DNA of 64,000 nucleotides from UBA6016 sp041915365 (GTDB lineage: Bacteria; Campylobacterota; Campylobacteria; Campylobacterales; UBA6016). Shown here piece after piece: positions 54,045-63,067 of the stretch. Location: positions 62,001 to 126,000 of the forward strand of contig JAYSBP010000004.1 in the NCBI GenBank assembly GCA_041915365.1. The letters run 5' to 3'. A model generated the notes under the pieces. That model ran no database searches. It was not told the DNA's origin and saw nothing but the letters and a program-made list of their open reading frames with translations. The translations under genes and the position numbers were made by a program. Within the stretch, counting starts at the first letter, position 1. The number at the start of each line of letters is the position of its first letter.

Positions 54045-54521
54045 TTGCTGATTTTGGGAATAGACCCTGGTACCATTAATTGCGGCTACTCTATCTTGAG
54101 ATTTGAAAAAAACAAAATCTCTCTTGTAGAAGCCGGACTAATCAAAATAAAAAGTAGAGAATTGCAACACCAAATAGCCGAGCTTGTCGAGGGGATTGAT
54201 ACGGTGCTAAAAAACAGACAAATTGATGAAGTGGCTATTGAGGATATGTTTTTTGCGCACAATCCAAAGACGGTTCTCAAGCTAGCACAGTTTCGGGGGG
54301 CTTTGGCTCTAAAAATCATACAAGAAATAGGCAATTTCTACGAATACACGCCGCTTCAGGTCAAAAAAGCGCTAACAGGTAAGGCAAAAGCGCAAAAAGA
54401 GCAGGTAGCTTATATGGTAAAGATGCTTTTGGGATTAAAAGAAGAGATAAAACCGCTAGACATTACGGATGCCATAGCGATAGCTATTACACATTCTCAA
54501 AGAGTTGGCTTAAGAAAATAA
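54045..54521 (+). CDS. ruvC: Holliday junction resolvase RuvC
   Basis: 158 aa. The first catalytic Asp is in LILGIDPGTINCGYSIL; Glu in VAIEDMFFAHNPKTVLKLAQFRGA; the Asp pair near the C terminus in DITDAIAIAITHSQ. Cuts recombination junctions with RuvAB. TTG start immediately beyond the origin DnaA boxes. Last core gene before the defence island. Confidence 0.95.
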   Translation: MLILGIDPGTINCGYSILRFEKNKISLVEAGLIKIKSRELQHQIAELVEGIDTVLKNRQIDEVAIEDMFFAHNPKTVLKLAQFRGALALKIIQEIGNFYEYTPLQVKKALTGKAKAQKEQVAYMVKMLLGLKEEIKPLDITDAIAIAITHSQRVGLRK

Positions 54522-54599
54522 AACACATTTATGTAGACACCTAAAAATATTTTCTATTTTGTATAATCTTCAAAAAAACAAAACATATGCTAGGTAGAT

Positions 54600-57500
54600 A
54601 TGGCAGCACTTGAAGATTACTCCTCACAAATTACCGAGAGATTAAAAGATGGAACGGAGCGCACACTTTATCCGCCCCTTTGCAACTTTCTCGCGGCATA
54701 TACGAAAGATACCCATAAAAAAGATATAGCCGCAGTAGCGGAGCAATCAAGCAAGAACTACGAAAAAGGTGTAGGCTTTCCAGACATCACGATAAAAGAA
54801 AAAGGCTTTACGCTAGGATATATCGAGGTCAAACTCCCAACCGATAGCATAGACGACAAAAAATTCAAAGACCAATTCGACAGATACAAGGCTTCGCTGG
54901 AAAACATCATATTTACAAATCTAAAAATCTGGCAACTGTGGCAATGGGACAAAGACGGTAACAGCAAAAAAGTAAAAGAGGTTATATTTGATTATACAGA
55001 CCCAAAAATTGATGATTTTGAGAAGCTATTTGGCCTCTTTATATCCTTTACTCCTTTGCAGGCTGGCACACCAAAACAGCTTGCGGTCAATCTAGCAAAA
55101 AGAACCAAACTGCTTTCTTCAATGCTAATAGAGCTTTTAGAAGATGAGGGCCAAAACGAACTTCTCAAAGAAACAAAAGATGCCTTCAAAAACGCTCTGC
55201 TTCACGACATTGACGACAAAAGCTTTACAAACCTCATTGCCGAGACATTTACATATTCGCTTTTTATAGCCACCTTAGAGCATTTTGAGAGCGGCAAGCA
55301 AGACGAGCTGACACTTACGACTGCTATCGACTACATACCTCATACTATTCCTGTACTTCACGACCTCTATGATTTGGCGGGGAGACTCAGCAAGCAAATA
55401 CCGGAAATCAGAGAGTCGGTTGAGCTTGTGCTAAAAGAGCTTAACTACTGCTCTATAGAAAAAATCCGCAATAGCTTTTATAAAGAGGGGAACACACAAG
55501 AGCCGACTCTGTATTTTTATGAGACATTTCTCAAAGAGTACGACAAGGAAACAAAGAAAAAACGGGGAGCATACTACACGCCAAAGCCCGTAGTGGACTT
55601 CATCGTTCGAAGCGTGGATACTTTGCTTACTGAAAATTTTGGACTCAAAGATGGCTTTATGAATCCCGAGGTCAAACTCCTAGACCCAGCCACGGGCACG
55701 GGAACATTTCTAGCATCCACGATAGAGCTAGTCAAATCTAAGATAGACAAAAAATTTAAAGCCGTAGGCGCAGAAAAAGAAAAGTTCGTAGCAGAAGTAG
55801 CAAATCACATATTGCACAATTTCTACGGTTTTGAGTTTATGATAGCGCCTTATACGGTGGCGCATCTCAAGCTAACTCTTCTGCTCAAGACTTTAGGTTT
55901 TGATTTTGAGATGACAAAGCACGACGACGACCCAGATAACGATAGATTCAAAATATATCTAGCAAATACTCTTGACGATCCCTCAAAAGAACCAAACAAT
56001 CTTTTTGGCTTCAAGCATATATCTGAAGAATCCAAAAAAGCAAAAGCTGCCAAAAATCAAAAAGACATCATCGCCATAATTGGCAATCCGCCGTATAGCG
56101 GCAGTAGTCAAAATCCACATGAATACCTCAAATTTATACAAGCTAGTGGAAGCTATATTTCTAAATATCTTCCAGTTTTCGACAAAACAAAAAGACTAAC
56201 TGGTTTTACCAAGGAATTAAAGAATCGTTCCAAAGATGGGTATGTAGCTCAAAAAACTTGGATAGGCGAACAAATAGAGTATTATAAATATGCCGACGGT
56301 AAAAGATTGGCAGAGAAGAAACATTGGTTACAAGATGACTATGTAAAGTTTATCCGTTTTGCGCAATATCAGATAGACTTGACAGGTAGTGGAGTTATCG
56401 GCTATATCGTGCCTCATGGCTTTTTGGACAATCCTACTTTTCGCTATATGCGAAAATCACTAATGAGTAGTTTTTCCAAAATATACATCCTAGACCTGCA
56501 CGGCAACGACAATAAAAATGAGACCGACAAAGAGGGCAACAAAGACGAAAATGTATTTGACATCAAGCAAGGCGTAGCGATAGTTTTGCTAGTCAAAGAG
56601 CCAAAACAAAAATTATGCGAAGTCTATCACGGTGATTTGTACGGCAAAAGAGAGGAGAAGTTTTTTGCTCTTGAAAACGGCGATTTCAAAAAACTATGCC
56701 AAATAAAACTAGAGCCAAACGGTGAAATGAGCTATTTTATCCCAAAGAGTGAAAATATAAAATATGAAAAGTTTTGGAGCGTAAAAGATGTTTTCAAAAT
56801 TCAAAATGCTGGTATTGTAACAGCCTGCGATGAATTTTCTATTTCTTCCAAAAAAGAGGATATTGTAAGTAATATCAAATATCTACTTGAGCGTAATATA
56901 ACCGATGTTGAACTGAAATCTAAATTCAATCTTGGCAAAAACTATTCATCATGGGCGATAGAAAATAAAAATAAATATAATCTTAGCTTTGATAAATCAA
57001 AAGTTGTGGCAATAATGTACCGACCTTTTGATACAAGATATACGTACTATGATAATCGGCTATTGTGGCGTTGGCGTAATGATGTAATGCATAACTATAT
57101 TGAAAAAAACAATATTGGTCTATTAATGTCAAAAAATATTAAGGGTGAGGACTTTGCTCATTGTTTTGTTGCCAATTTGATTAATGAAACAATATTTTTA
57201 TCAGCTACAACTGCTACAAATGCTCATAACTTTCCTCTCTACCTCTACAACGAAGACAAAACCTCCCTCTTGGATGACGAAAAAACAACAAATTTCACAG
57301 AATCATTCAAGGCTTACAAATCAGAGCATTTAGCAGGTTTTAGCGATGAGCAAATCTTTTACTACATCTACGGGCTATTGTACTCACCGACATATCGCAC
57401 GAGGTACAACGAGTTTTTGAAGACCGATTTCCCGCGCATAGACTTTGACTACGATATAGCCAAGATTTCGGCTTATGGAGAGGAGTTGGCACAGCTTCAT

Positions 57501-57845
57501 CTGCTCACTCACGAGATTTTTGAGGATTCAAGTGAGTGGGGTATCACAAAATCAGGCGACGATCTCACCATATCGTTCGCACGCAAAGCTGACATTTACA
57601 GTGACGGCAAAATCTACATCAATCCCAAAACATATATCAGCGGCATAGATAAAGAAGTATTTGAGTTTATGATAGGTGGTTATCAAGTCCTAGACAAATG
57701 GCTCTCCGACCGCAAAAATACGACGCTGACTATCGACGAACTACTTCACTATATGAAAATCATCGTAAGCCTACGAGAGACGACGAGGGTTATGGGTGAG
57801 ATTGATAAAATTGTCGATATACAGAATAATGAAGCAGATAAGTAG
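54600..57845 (+). CDS. single-chain restriction nuclease-methyltransferase (type IIG / type ISP-like)
   Basis: 1081 aa. N-terminal PD-(D/E)XK nuclease: D62, E76 and K78 in FPDITIKEKGFTLGYIEVK. Adenine-N6 methyltransferase: motif I LLDPATGTGTFLAST (around 360) and motif IV GNPPYSG (around 496). The C-terminal ~500 residues should hold the target recognition domain. I see no helicase motor, unlike LlaGI-type ISP enzymes (~1600 aa), so it is closer to a type IIG layout. A TATAAT at 54562 gives it its own promoter. Cuts unmethylated foreign DNA (family role); recognition site unknown. Confidence 0.85.
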   Translation: MAALEDYSSQITERLKDGTERTLYPPLCNFLAAYTKDTHKKDIAAVAEQSSKNYEKGVGFPDITIKEKGFTLGYIEVKLPTDSIDDKKFKDQFDRYKASLENIIFTNLKIWQLWQWDKDGNSKKVKEVIFDYTDPKIDDFEKLFGLFISFTPLQAGTPKQLAVNLAKRTKLLSSMLIELLEDEGQNELLKETKDAFKNALLHDIDDKSFTNLIAETFTYSLFIATLEHFESGKQDELTLTTAIDYIPHTIPVLHDLYDLAGRLSKQIPEIRESVELVLKELNYCSIEKIRNSFYKEGNTQEPTLYFYETFLKEYDKETKKKRGAYYTPKPVVDFIVRSVDTLLTENFGLKDGFMNPEVKLLDPATGTGTFLASTIELVKSKIDKKFKAVGAEKEKFVAEVANHILHNFYGFEFMIAPYTVAHLKLTLLLKTLGFDFEMTKHDDDPDNDRFKIYLANTLDDPSKEPNNLFGFKHISEESKKAKAAKNQKDIIAIIGNPPYSGSSQNPHEYLKFIQASGSYISKYLPVFDKTKRLTGFTKELKNRSKDGYVAQKTWIGEQIEYYKYADGKRLAEKKHWLQDDYVKFIRFAQYQIDLTGSGVIGYIVPHGFLDNPTFRYMRKSLMSSFSKIYILDLHGNDNKNETDKEGNKDENVFDIKQGVAIVLLVKEPKQKLCEVYHGDLYGKREEKFFALENGDFKKLCQIKLEPNGEMSYFIPKSENIKYEKFWSVKDVFKIQNAGIVTACDEFSISSKKEDIVSNIKYLLERNITDVELKSKFNLGKNYSSWAIENKNKYNLSFDKSKVVAIMYRPFDTRYTYYDNRLLWRWRNDVMHNYIEKNNIGLLMSKNIKGEDFAHCFVANLINETIFLSATTATNAHNFPLYLYNEDKTSLLDDEKTTNFTESFKAYKSEHLAGFSDEQIFYYIYGLLYSPTYRTRYNEFLKTDFPRIDFDYDIAKISAYGEELAQLHLLTHEIFEDSSEWGITKSGDDLTISFARKADIYSDGKIYINPKTYISGIDKEVFEFMIGGYQVLDKWLSDRKNTTLTIDELLHYMKIIVSLRETTRVMGEIDKIVDIQNNEADK

Positions 57846-57857
57846 AGGCTTAAAGGT

Positions 57858-58781
57858 ATGAAATATCCGTTATACGATTTAAATAATGAGGAATTTGAAA
57901 GCCTGATTGTTTCTATTTGTGAAGAAGTACTCGGGATTGCCACCATCAACTTTACAAAAGGTAAAGATGGCGGAAGAGATGCTAAATTTACCGGAACCGC
58001 CAATAGTTTTCCTAGTACAAATAGTCCATGGAATGGAAAATTTATTATTCAAGCAAAGCATACTGAAAAACAAAATGCAAGCTGTTCCGATGGGGATTTT
58101 GTGAGAAAACTCAAAAATGAACTACCATCAATTAAGGCACTAGTTGAAGCAGATAAGGTTAGCTACTATCTTATGTTTACAAATCGTAAATTGTCAGGAC
58201 TTCAAGATGCAAAAATTGAAGATTTAATCGATGATGAGGTTGGTGTGACAAACCAAATAATCGGCGAAGAGAGAATTCAAAAATGGCTAAAAGATTACCC
58301 AATAATTAGCAAAAAGCATAATTTGAAAAAGTATCTATTGCCGTTTGAATTCTATGATGATGATTTAAAGAATACAATATTGGCTTTTTCAAAAACCAAA
58401 TTTGACAAATCAGAACTTCAAGAGCTTCAGCGAAAAATCCGCAAAACCAATATTGAACAAAAGAATTTACTCAACAAAATGAGTGAAGAGTATTTTAATA
58501 ATGTGTTCAAAAAATCGTACGACGATTTTGCAAAAATCGAGAGTTTTTTCAAAAATCCAATCAATAAAGAGTATATCCGTATGTACGATAATACAATTGA
58601 TGAGTTGCAAAGCAAGATAATTATTAGGCGGAGTGAATATGGCGCCTTTGAGGAAATACTCGACTATTTGTACGATTATGTTTTGTACAATAACAAAATT
58701 GAGATTGCAAGCGATAGGAAATTGATAAAACTATTTCTGCATTATATGTATAATCAATGTGATCTAGGAATTTCAGAGTGA
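57858..58781 (+). CDS. ABC-three-component (ABC-3C) effector with PD-(D/E)XK nuclease domain
   Basis: 307 aa. The N-terminal nuclease core is GKDGGRDAKF (D41) and IIQAKH (Q65-A66-K67), the D...QxK form of Mrr-like restriction nucleases. Middle LMFTNRKLSGLQDAKIE resembles the family's NTPase-independent sensor region, and the C-terminal helices resemble ABC-3C C-terminal domains. GTGA overlap with the next gene. In ABC-3C systems such effectors are held by an SMC/RecN-like ATPase. Antiphage role is inferred from family and location. Base composition is more AT-rich than the flanks. Confidence 0.75.
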   Translation: MKYPLYDLNNEEFESLIVSICEEVLGIATINFTKGKDGGRDAKFTGTANSFPSTNSPWNGKFIIQAKHTEKQNASCSDGDFVRKLKNELPSIKALVEADKVSYYLMFTNRKLSGLQDAKIEDLIDDEVGVTNQIIGEERIQKWLKDYPIISKKHNLKKYLLPFEFYDDDLKNTILAFSKTKFDKSELQELQRKIRKTNIEQKNLLNKMSEEYFNNVFKKSYDDFAKIESFFKNPINKEYIRMYDNTIDELQSKIIIRRSEYGAFEEILDYLYDYVLYNNKIEIASDRKLIKLFLHYMYNQCDLGISE

Positions 58782-59029
58782 GTTTGCTAAAACTTTCAAA
58801 ACATACGAACCTACAATATTCAACTTTAAACGTGTCCGCACATATTTTAAAAATTCTAAAAGAAAATAGTATTGTTGAGTTTAATGAACTGCTAGATGTC
58901 CTAAAAGATAGAATTGGTCAGGAAGTTGGGGAAGTATTTATTGCAAATTTAACTTTCTTATATATACACAACAAGATTGAATACTGCTCAAAAACTGATT
59001 CAATAAGGCTAACTCATGCAACTATCTAA
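58778..59029 (+). CDS. ABC-3C middle component
   Basis: 83 aa from a GTG overlapping the effector stop. Compact helical, winged-helix-like pattern (LNVSAHILKILKENSIVEFNELLDVLKD, EVFIANLTFLYIHNKIEY), size and position as expected for an ABC-3C middle component that bridges effector and ATPase. Overlaps the ATPase gene by 14 bases. Function by context. Confidence 0.65.
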   Translation: MSLLKLSKHTNLQYSTLNVSAHILKILKENSIVEFNELLDVLKDRIGQEVGEVFIANLTFLYIHNKIEYCSKTDSIRLTHATI

Positions 59030-60785
59030 AATATATGCCAATAAAGATTTTGGAAATGTCTCGTTTAAAGACGGCTTGAATGTAATCATTGGGAAAATAT
59101 CTAACAGGGAAGATAGGGAGCTTGATACACACAACATAGGCAAATCTCTGCTTTTAGAAGTGATTGATTTTTTACTTTTAAAAGGTATTGATGATAAGTC
59201 AAAGTATTTTTTGACACGACATAAGATTTTTTTTGATTATGTTTTTTTTGCTGAGTTAAAATTAAATAGTGGTCAATTTTTGCTTGTGCGACGAGCAACT
59301 CAAAACAATACGAAAATATCTTTTAAACTGCTGAATACTAAATTGGATGGATTTATTGTTGATATTGATGAATGGGATTATGTTGATTTGCCTATCAAGG
59401 AAGCAAAAGAAAAACTCAATGAGTATGTTGGATTTGATGTCTTAACTAATTGGCCATATCGAAAAACAATCAATTACTTTATGCGTCATCAGAATGATTA
59501 TGTTGATGTATTTAAATTAGGAAAGTTTCAGGGCGTTCACAAAGACTGGAAGCCAATGGTTTTTGAGCTCTTGGGGTTTGATGGAAGTCTATTGCATAAG
59601 AGACTTGATTTAAACGAACAGTTTGAAGAGAAAAAAAAAGAACTACAAACACTAGAACGAGAAAATGGGGTGGGAAGTGAAGATGAGGATAAGATTATAG
59701 GCTTAATCGATATTCAAAAGCAGACCCTTGACAATCTTGCAAAAAATATCGATGATTTTAATTTTTTTGAGAAAGATAATATTGAAAAAGATAAATTAGT
59801 AAGCGAGCTGGACGCAAGAATTAGTGATTACAACGCACGCCATTATTACCTAAAATATGAGATTGAAAAAATTGAAAAGTCATTATCGGCAGATATTGAC
59901 TATATTGATTTGGATGCACTGCGGGCAATTTATGATGAAGTCCAAATTAATTTCCCTGACACGATTTTGAACGAGTATCAAAAGGTGCTTGAGTTTAATA
60001 AGCAAATTGGACAAGAAAGAAATAGATATCTTAAAGAAAATTTTGAGACTTACAAGATTGAACTCGATAATTTATTAATTGAACTATATAAGATAGAACA
60101 AGAGAAATCGTTAATTTTGATGGAAATTACAAACAAATCGAGCTATGAAAAATTTAAAACATATCAAAAGCAACTGGCTAAAACTGAAGCCTACATCCTA
60201 AATCTTGAAAATAAACTTGAACAAATTGGGAATATGAGTAGGATTCAAAAAGAGCTTAGCGAAATAGAAGAGCAGATAAAACTAAAAGTAGCAGAATTAA
60301 AAAAAGTAATTTATGCACAAAACCACAGGCATATAAGAAAACTTTTTAATGATTTTACAATCAAGGTTTTAAATGCCCCATCGATTCTATCGGTCAAAAC
60401 AAACAAAGCAAACAGTATTGACTTTGAGGCAGACTATCAGAATAAAGAAGATTTGTCGATAACAGACTTATCCAAAGGATTTACATACAAAAAAATCCTT
60501 TGTGCCGCTTTTGATGTCGCATTGCTGCAACACTATAACGATAAATCTTTTTATCGTTTTGTTTATCATGATGGAATATTGGATAGCCTGGATATTCGTA
60601 AAAAAGAGACATATATTCAACATATTCGCAATGTGGTATCTGAATATAATATCCAATATATTTTAACCATCATAGAGTCTGAAACAAGCGGTATTGGGCA
60701 GGTCTTTAATTTTACAGATGACGAGATTAGATTGCGATTGTCCGATGAGTCATGTGAAACAAAATTATTTAGACAGTGTTTCTAA
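59016..60785 (+). CDS. ABC-3C ATPase (DUF2326/RecN-SMC-like)
   Basis: 589 aa. Walker A region DTHNIGKSLLLEVIDFLL (residues ~36-53). A long coiled coil covers ~195-450 (heptads rich in Lys/Glu/Leu). Signature-like TDLSKGFTYKKILCAAFDVALL and Walker B-like FYRFVYHDGILDSLD lie in the last 110 residues, followed by QYILTIIESE. This is the split ABC head plus coiled-coil plan of SMC/RecN proteins and of DUF2326. Third gene of the overlapping trio. Confidence 0.8.
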   Translation: MQLSKIYANKDFGNVSFKDGLNVIIGKISNREDRELDTHNIGKSLLLEVIDFLLLKGIDDKSKYFLTRHKIFFDYVFFAELKLNSGQFLLVRRATQNNTKISFKLLNTKLDGFIVDIDEWDYVDLPIKEAKEKLNEYVGFDVLTNWPYRKTINYFMRHQNDYVDVFKLGKFQGVHKDWKPMVFELLGFDGSLLHKRLDLNEQFEEKKKELQTLERENGVGSEDEDKIIGLIDIQKQTLDNLAKNIDDFNFFEKDNIEKDKLVSELDARISDYNARHYYLKYEIEKIEKSLSADIDYIDLDALRAIYDEVQINFPDTILNEYQKVLEFNKQIGQERNRYLKENFETYKIELDNLLIELYKIEQEKSLILMEITNKSSYEKFKTYQKQLAKTEAYILNLENKLEQIGNMSRIQKELSEIEEQIKLKVAELKKVIYAQNHRHIRKLFNDFTIKVLNAPSILSVKTNKANSIDFEADYQNKEDLSITDLSKGFTYKKILCAAFDVALLQHYNDKSFYRFVYHDGILDSLDIRKKETYIQHIRNVVSEYNIQYILTIIESETSGIGQVFNFTDDEIRLRLSDESCETKLFRQCF

Positions 60786-60858
60786 GTTGAGCCAAAAAAC
60801 TAAAATTGAGCGAGTCAAAGGCACTTGGAATCCGAATGAAACAACACAGAGAGTCCAA

Positions 60859-62226
60859 ATGAACATGAAAATTTTATATCCAAACGGTGATGAGTTCAAA
60901 CCAACGAATATTGCCGTATCGGCGGCTAGGACGTGTTATTTTCCGAATGGGCTTGTGGAGCCGTCCAAAAGCGAGGGATGGGGGGCAAAAGAGAATTTGC
61001 TATCCTCTATTTTTGAGGCTGGGCATCATACTACCCTCCAGCATGCCCATTTTACGATACTGATAGACGGGATGAGCCGACATCTCATCTGGAGGCTTTT
61101 GCACTCTCATCCATACTACAACTCCGAGCAGATAAGCCAACGATACGCAAAGATGAAAGCCGAAAATTTTGTTCACCCGAAAGGAGGCGACAAAGATGCG
61201 TGGAGTACGTACTATGAGGGTGTGTTCAAAAGCTATGAGCTTCTTACCGAAAAACTGAAAATCAAATTTGAAGAGATTTTGCCAAAATTCAAGAAAAAAG
61301 AGGCAATCAAAAAAGCTCAAGAGTTCGCCAGATATGTACTGCCACAGGGGATGGGGGCATATCTGTACCACACTATCAACCTAACGGTAGCCCTGAGATA
61401 TATAGCTGTGATAAAGGAGCTTCCGGAGGTTAGAGATGAGGCTTTGGAGTTTGTATCGCAACTCTCAAATGCGCTTTTGGAGATAGACCCGTCTCTAGCT
61501 CCTCTCATAGAGTACGCCAAGGGGGCAAAGGCCGGTTTTGCCGAATTTGATGTAGATATGCTAAAAAAAGACAAAGGCATCAAAGATGATGAAAGCGTCA
61601 AGATATTTGACGTGGTAAACCCTTATCCGTATGAGGTAAACAGCAATTACTCCGATGTACTGAGGCTCTCAAATATGAGCATAGACGGGGCAAGTCTCGG
61701 CGGTTTCACATCTTATATGAAGCTCTCTCTCTCCGCCGATGCCCAAAACCAAAGGCACAGGCGTTCCGTTGCCGTCAGGCCGTCTTTGGAGAAGATATAT
61801 AAAAAAGAGTATTACATTCCGCCTATTATCGCAAAGGATGCTGAGCTTGTTAGTATTTACAAAGATGCGATGGAGGGTGCGTATACGTTTTTTGAGTCAC
61901 AGCGCTCCAAAATAGGTTTCGGCGAGGCGGTATATGCGTTGCCAAATGCCCATCTGATAGAGATAGTCGAGCGAAGCGATATAGCGAGCTTCAACCACAA
62001 AGCGCAGATGAGACTATGCTTTAACGCTCAAGAAGAGATATATGACATCATTTACGCTCAGGTGGCAGAGCTCAGAAAAGAGGGTGTCAGGGGTGCCGAT
62101 AAACTATTGCCGCCTTGTGCATTGAGGTCTCAAAACGGGATATTCCCGACCTGTCCGGAGGGGCCTAGATTTTGTGGCGTGAAGGTATGGAAAAAAAGCT
62201 TTGAAGAGCTAAAAAGAGAGTATTGA
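60859..62226 (+). CDS. thyX: flavin-dependent thymidylate synthase ThyX (two-domain form)
   Basis: 455 aa, about twice the usual ThyX (~220-260). The first half contains TLQHAHFTILIDGMSRHLIWRLLHSHPYYNSEQISQRYAKM, which includes the ThyX RHR-type motif region. The second half repeats the fold (LGGFTSYMKLSLSADAQNQRHRRSVAVRPSLEKIYKKEYYIPP, with RHRRS). Makes dTMP from dUMP using FADH2 and methylene-THF. I start at ATG 60859 (or 60865); a longer frame back to 60694 runs inside the ABC-3C ATPase gene and is not homologous. Marks the right flank of the defence island. Confidence 0.85.
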   Translation: MNMKILYPNGDEFKPTNIAVSAARTCYFPNGLVEPSKSEGWGAKENLLSSIFEAGHHTTLQHAHFTILIDGMSRHLIWRLLHSHPYYNSEQISQRYAKMKAENFVHPKGGDKDAWSTYYEGVFKSYELLTEKLKIKFEEILPKFKKKEAIKKAQEFARYVLPQGMGAYLYHTINLTVALRYIAVIKELPEVRDEALEFVSQLSNALLEIDPSLAPLIEYAKGAKAGFAEFDVDMLKKDKGIKDDESVKIFDVVNPYPYEVNSNYSDVLRLSNMSIDGASLGGFTSYMKLSLSADAQNQRHRRSVAVRPSLEKIYKKEYYIPPIIAKDAELVSIYKDAMEGAYTFFESQRSKIGFGEAVYALPNAHLIEIVERSDIASFNHKAQMRLCFNAQEEIYDIIYAQVAELRKEGVRGADKLLPPCALRSQNGIFPTCPEGPRFCGVKVWKKSFEELKREY

Positions 62227-62606
62227 TGTGCTTTGCAAAAGCGTTGCACTTGATTGGTGTGGCGTATTTTTTGGGGTTTTTGCTCCTCGACGCTATTGTT
62301 TTGCGTCATTTTTTGAACTCCGAGTGCCATGATAAAAAGATACTGTTCTACGAAAAAGCCAAATCTTCTTTGTATTTTTCTATATTATTAATAGTCTTTA
62401 GCGGCGTATATATGCTTATTGTGGGTAAGTTTTGGAGCGTGCCCGTGATTTCGGTGAAGATAGCTTTTGCCGCTACGGCGATAGCGATGTTTTTTGTCTC
62501 GGTGCGAGTGGTCAAGATACTCCCCAAGGGGGGCGTTCACTACTACTACGGAGCCGTCACTTTTTTTGCGATTATTGCTCTCGTCTTAGGCGCAAGCGTA
62601 CGCTAA
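62226..62606 (+). CDS. small integral membrane protein, unknown
   Basis: 126 aa with four hydrophobic segments (ALHLIGVAYFLGFLLLDAIVL, SLYFSILLIVFSGVYMLIV, VKIAFAATAIAMFFVSV, YYYGAVTFFAIIALVLGA). Histidines in the first (ALHLIG) and before the last (VHYYYG) could ligate heme as in CopD-like proteins, but this is only a resemblance. ATG overlaps the thyX stop (TGATG). Confidence 0.65.
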   Translation: MCFAKALHLIGVAYFLGFLLLDAIVLRHFLNSECHDKKILFYEKAKSSLYFSILLIVFSGVYMLIVGKFWSVPVISVKIAFAATAIAMFFVSVRVVKILPKGGVHYYYGAVTFFAIIALVLGASVR

Positions 62607-62628
62607 TAATCTTTTAAAATTAACACTA

Positions 62629-62707
62629 AATTAACAAAGCGTAATAATTATATTAAAAAATATTAATAAATATCTTGACAAAGCCGATTTTTTTTTTGTA
62701 GTATTTA
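62629..62707 (+). repeat. 79-bp direct repeat, copy 1 (promoter cassette)
   Basis: Identical to 63922-64000, 1293 bp away, with no mismatch. The second copy is cut by the window edge, so the repeat may be longer. Contains a complete sigma-70-type promoter with a T10 tract and nothing coding. Confidence 0.9.
62675..62704 (+). promoter_or_regulatory. promoter with homopolymeric T10 spacer (phase-variation candidate)
   Basis: -35 TTGACA (62675-62680), 18-bp spacer containing T10 (62688-62697), -10 TAGTAT (62699-62704). Slippage by one T would bring the spacer to the optimal 17 bp. Such spacer tracts switch promoters on and off in Neisseria and Helicobacter (established). Confidence 0.75.
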
Positions 62708-62711
62708 AATC

Positions 62712-62778
62712 GTAAGGTATCTATTAGTTTTTGAGGACTTGACACCTTACATACATCCCTAAAATGTACAGGAGTACA
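62712..62778 (+). promoter_or_regulatory. structured 5' leader with ribosome-binding site in a short hairpin
   Basis: GTAAGGT (62712-62718) pairs with ACCTTAC (62744-62750) at the expected 5' end of the mRNA. Then TGTAC-AGGA-GTACA (62765-62778) places the AGGA ribosome-binding site in the loop of a 5-bp stem directly before the ATG. Confidence 0.55.
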
Positions 62779-62779
62779 C

Positions 62780-63067
62780 ATGCAAAAGTTAGTCCAAAAA
62801 GCGGTATTTGCCGCACTGCTTGTTTCTAGTTCGGCGTTTGCCGAGGGTGACCTACTATCAAAAGCTACCGATGGAGCGGTGACTACCGCTAAAGCCGAAG
62901 CTACTACTTTGTCTAGCGATGAGATGAAGGATGTTAAGGGCGGGTTTGCGTATCAAAACCGAATATATAATGGACTCACTAGGCAATACGGCGGCTACAT
63001 AAATGCCAACACGGGCGTATGGAACAGAGGGCTCGGAAACGGCTATAGCAATTTAATCAGAAGATGA
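62780..63067 (+). CDS. small secreted protein with Sec signal and double-glycine (bacteriocin-type) motif
   Basis: 95 aa. Residues 1-21 are a Sec signal peptide (AFAALL core, SAFA|EG site). Residues 43-55, TLSSDEMKDVKGG, match the leader consensus of class II bacteriocins (LSxxEL/MxxI/VxGG). The segment after GG (56-95, 40 aa) has five Arg, no Lys or acidic residue, and is rich in Gly, Asn and Tyr, so it would be a cationic peptide. Having both export signals is odd. No peptidase-ABC transporter is visible in the window. Followed by the EF-hand gene with an ATGA overlap. Function not established. Confidence 0.7.
   Translation: MQKLVQKAVFAALLVSSSAFAEGDLLSKATDGAVTTAKAEATTLSSDEMKDVKGGFAYQNRIYNGLTRQYGGYINANTGVWNRGLGNGYSNLIRR

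Noticed and set aside
60746..60761. Third parS-like site (TGAGTCATGTGAAACA)
   Set aside because: Right half matches but two extra mismatches break the left arm, so it is weaker than the two exact sites.
60694..60858. N-terminal extension of ThyX
   Set aside because: The extra 55 codons run inside the ABC-3C ATPase gene in another frame and show no ThyX similarity; an ATG at 60859 gives a normal start.
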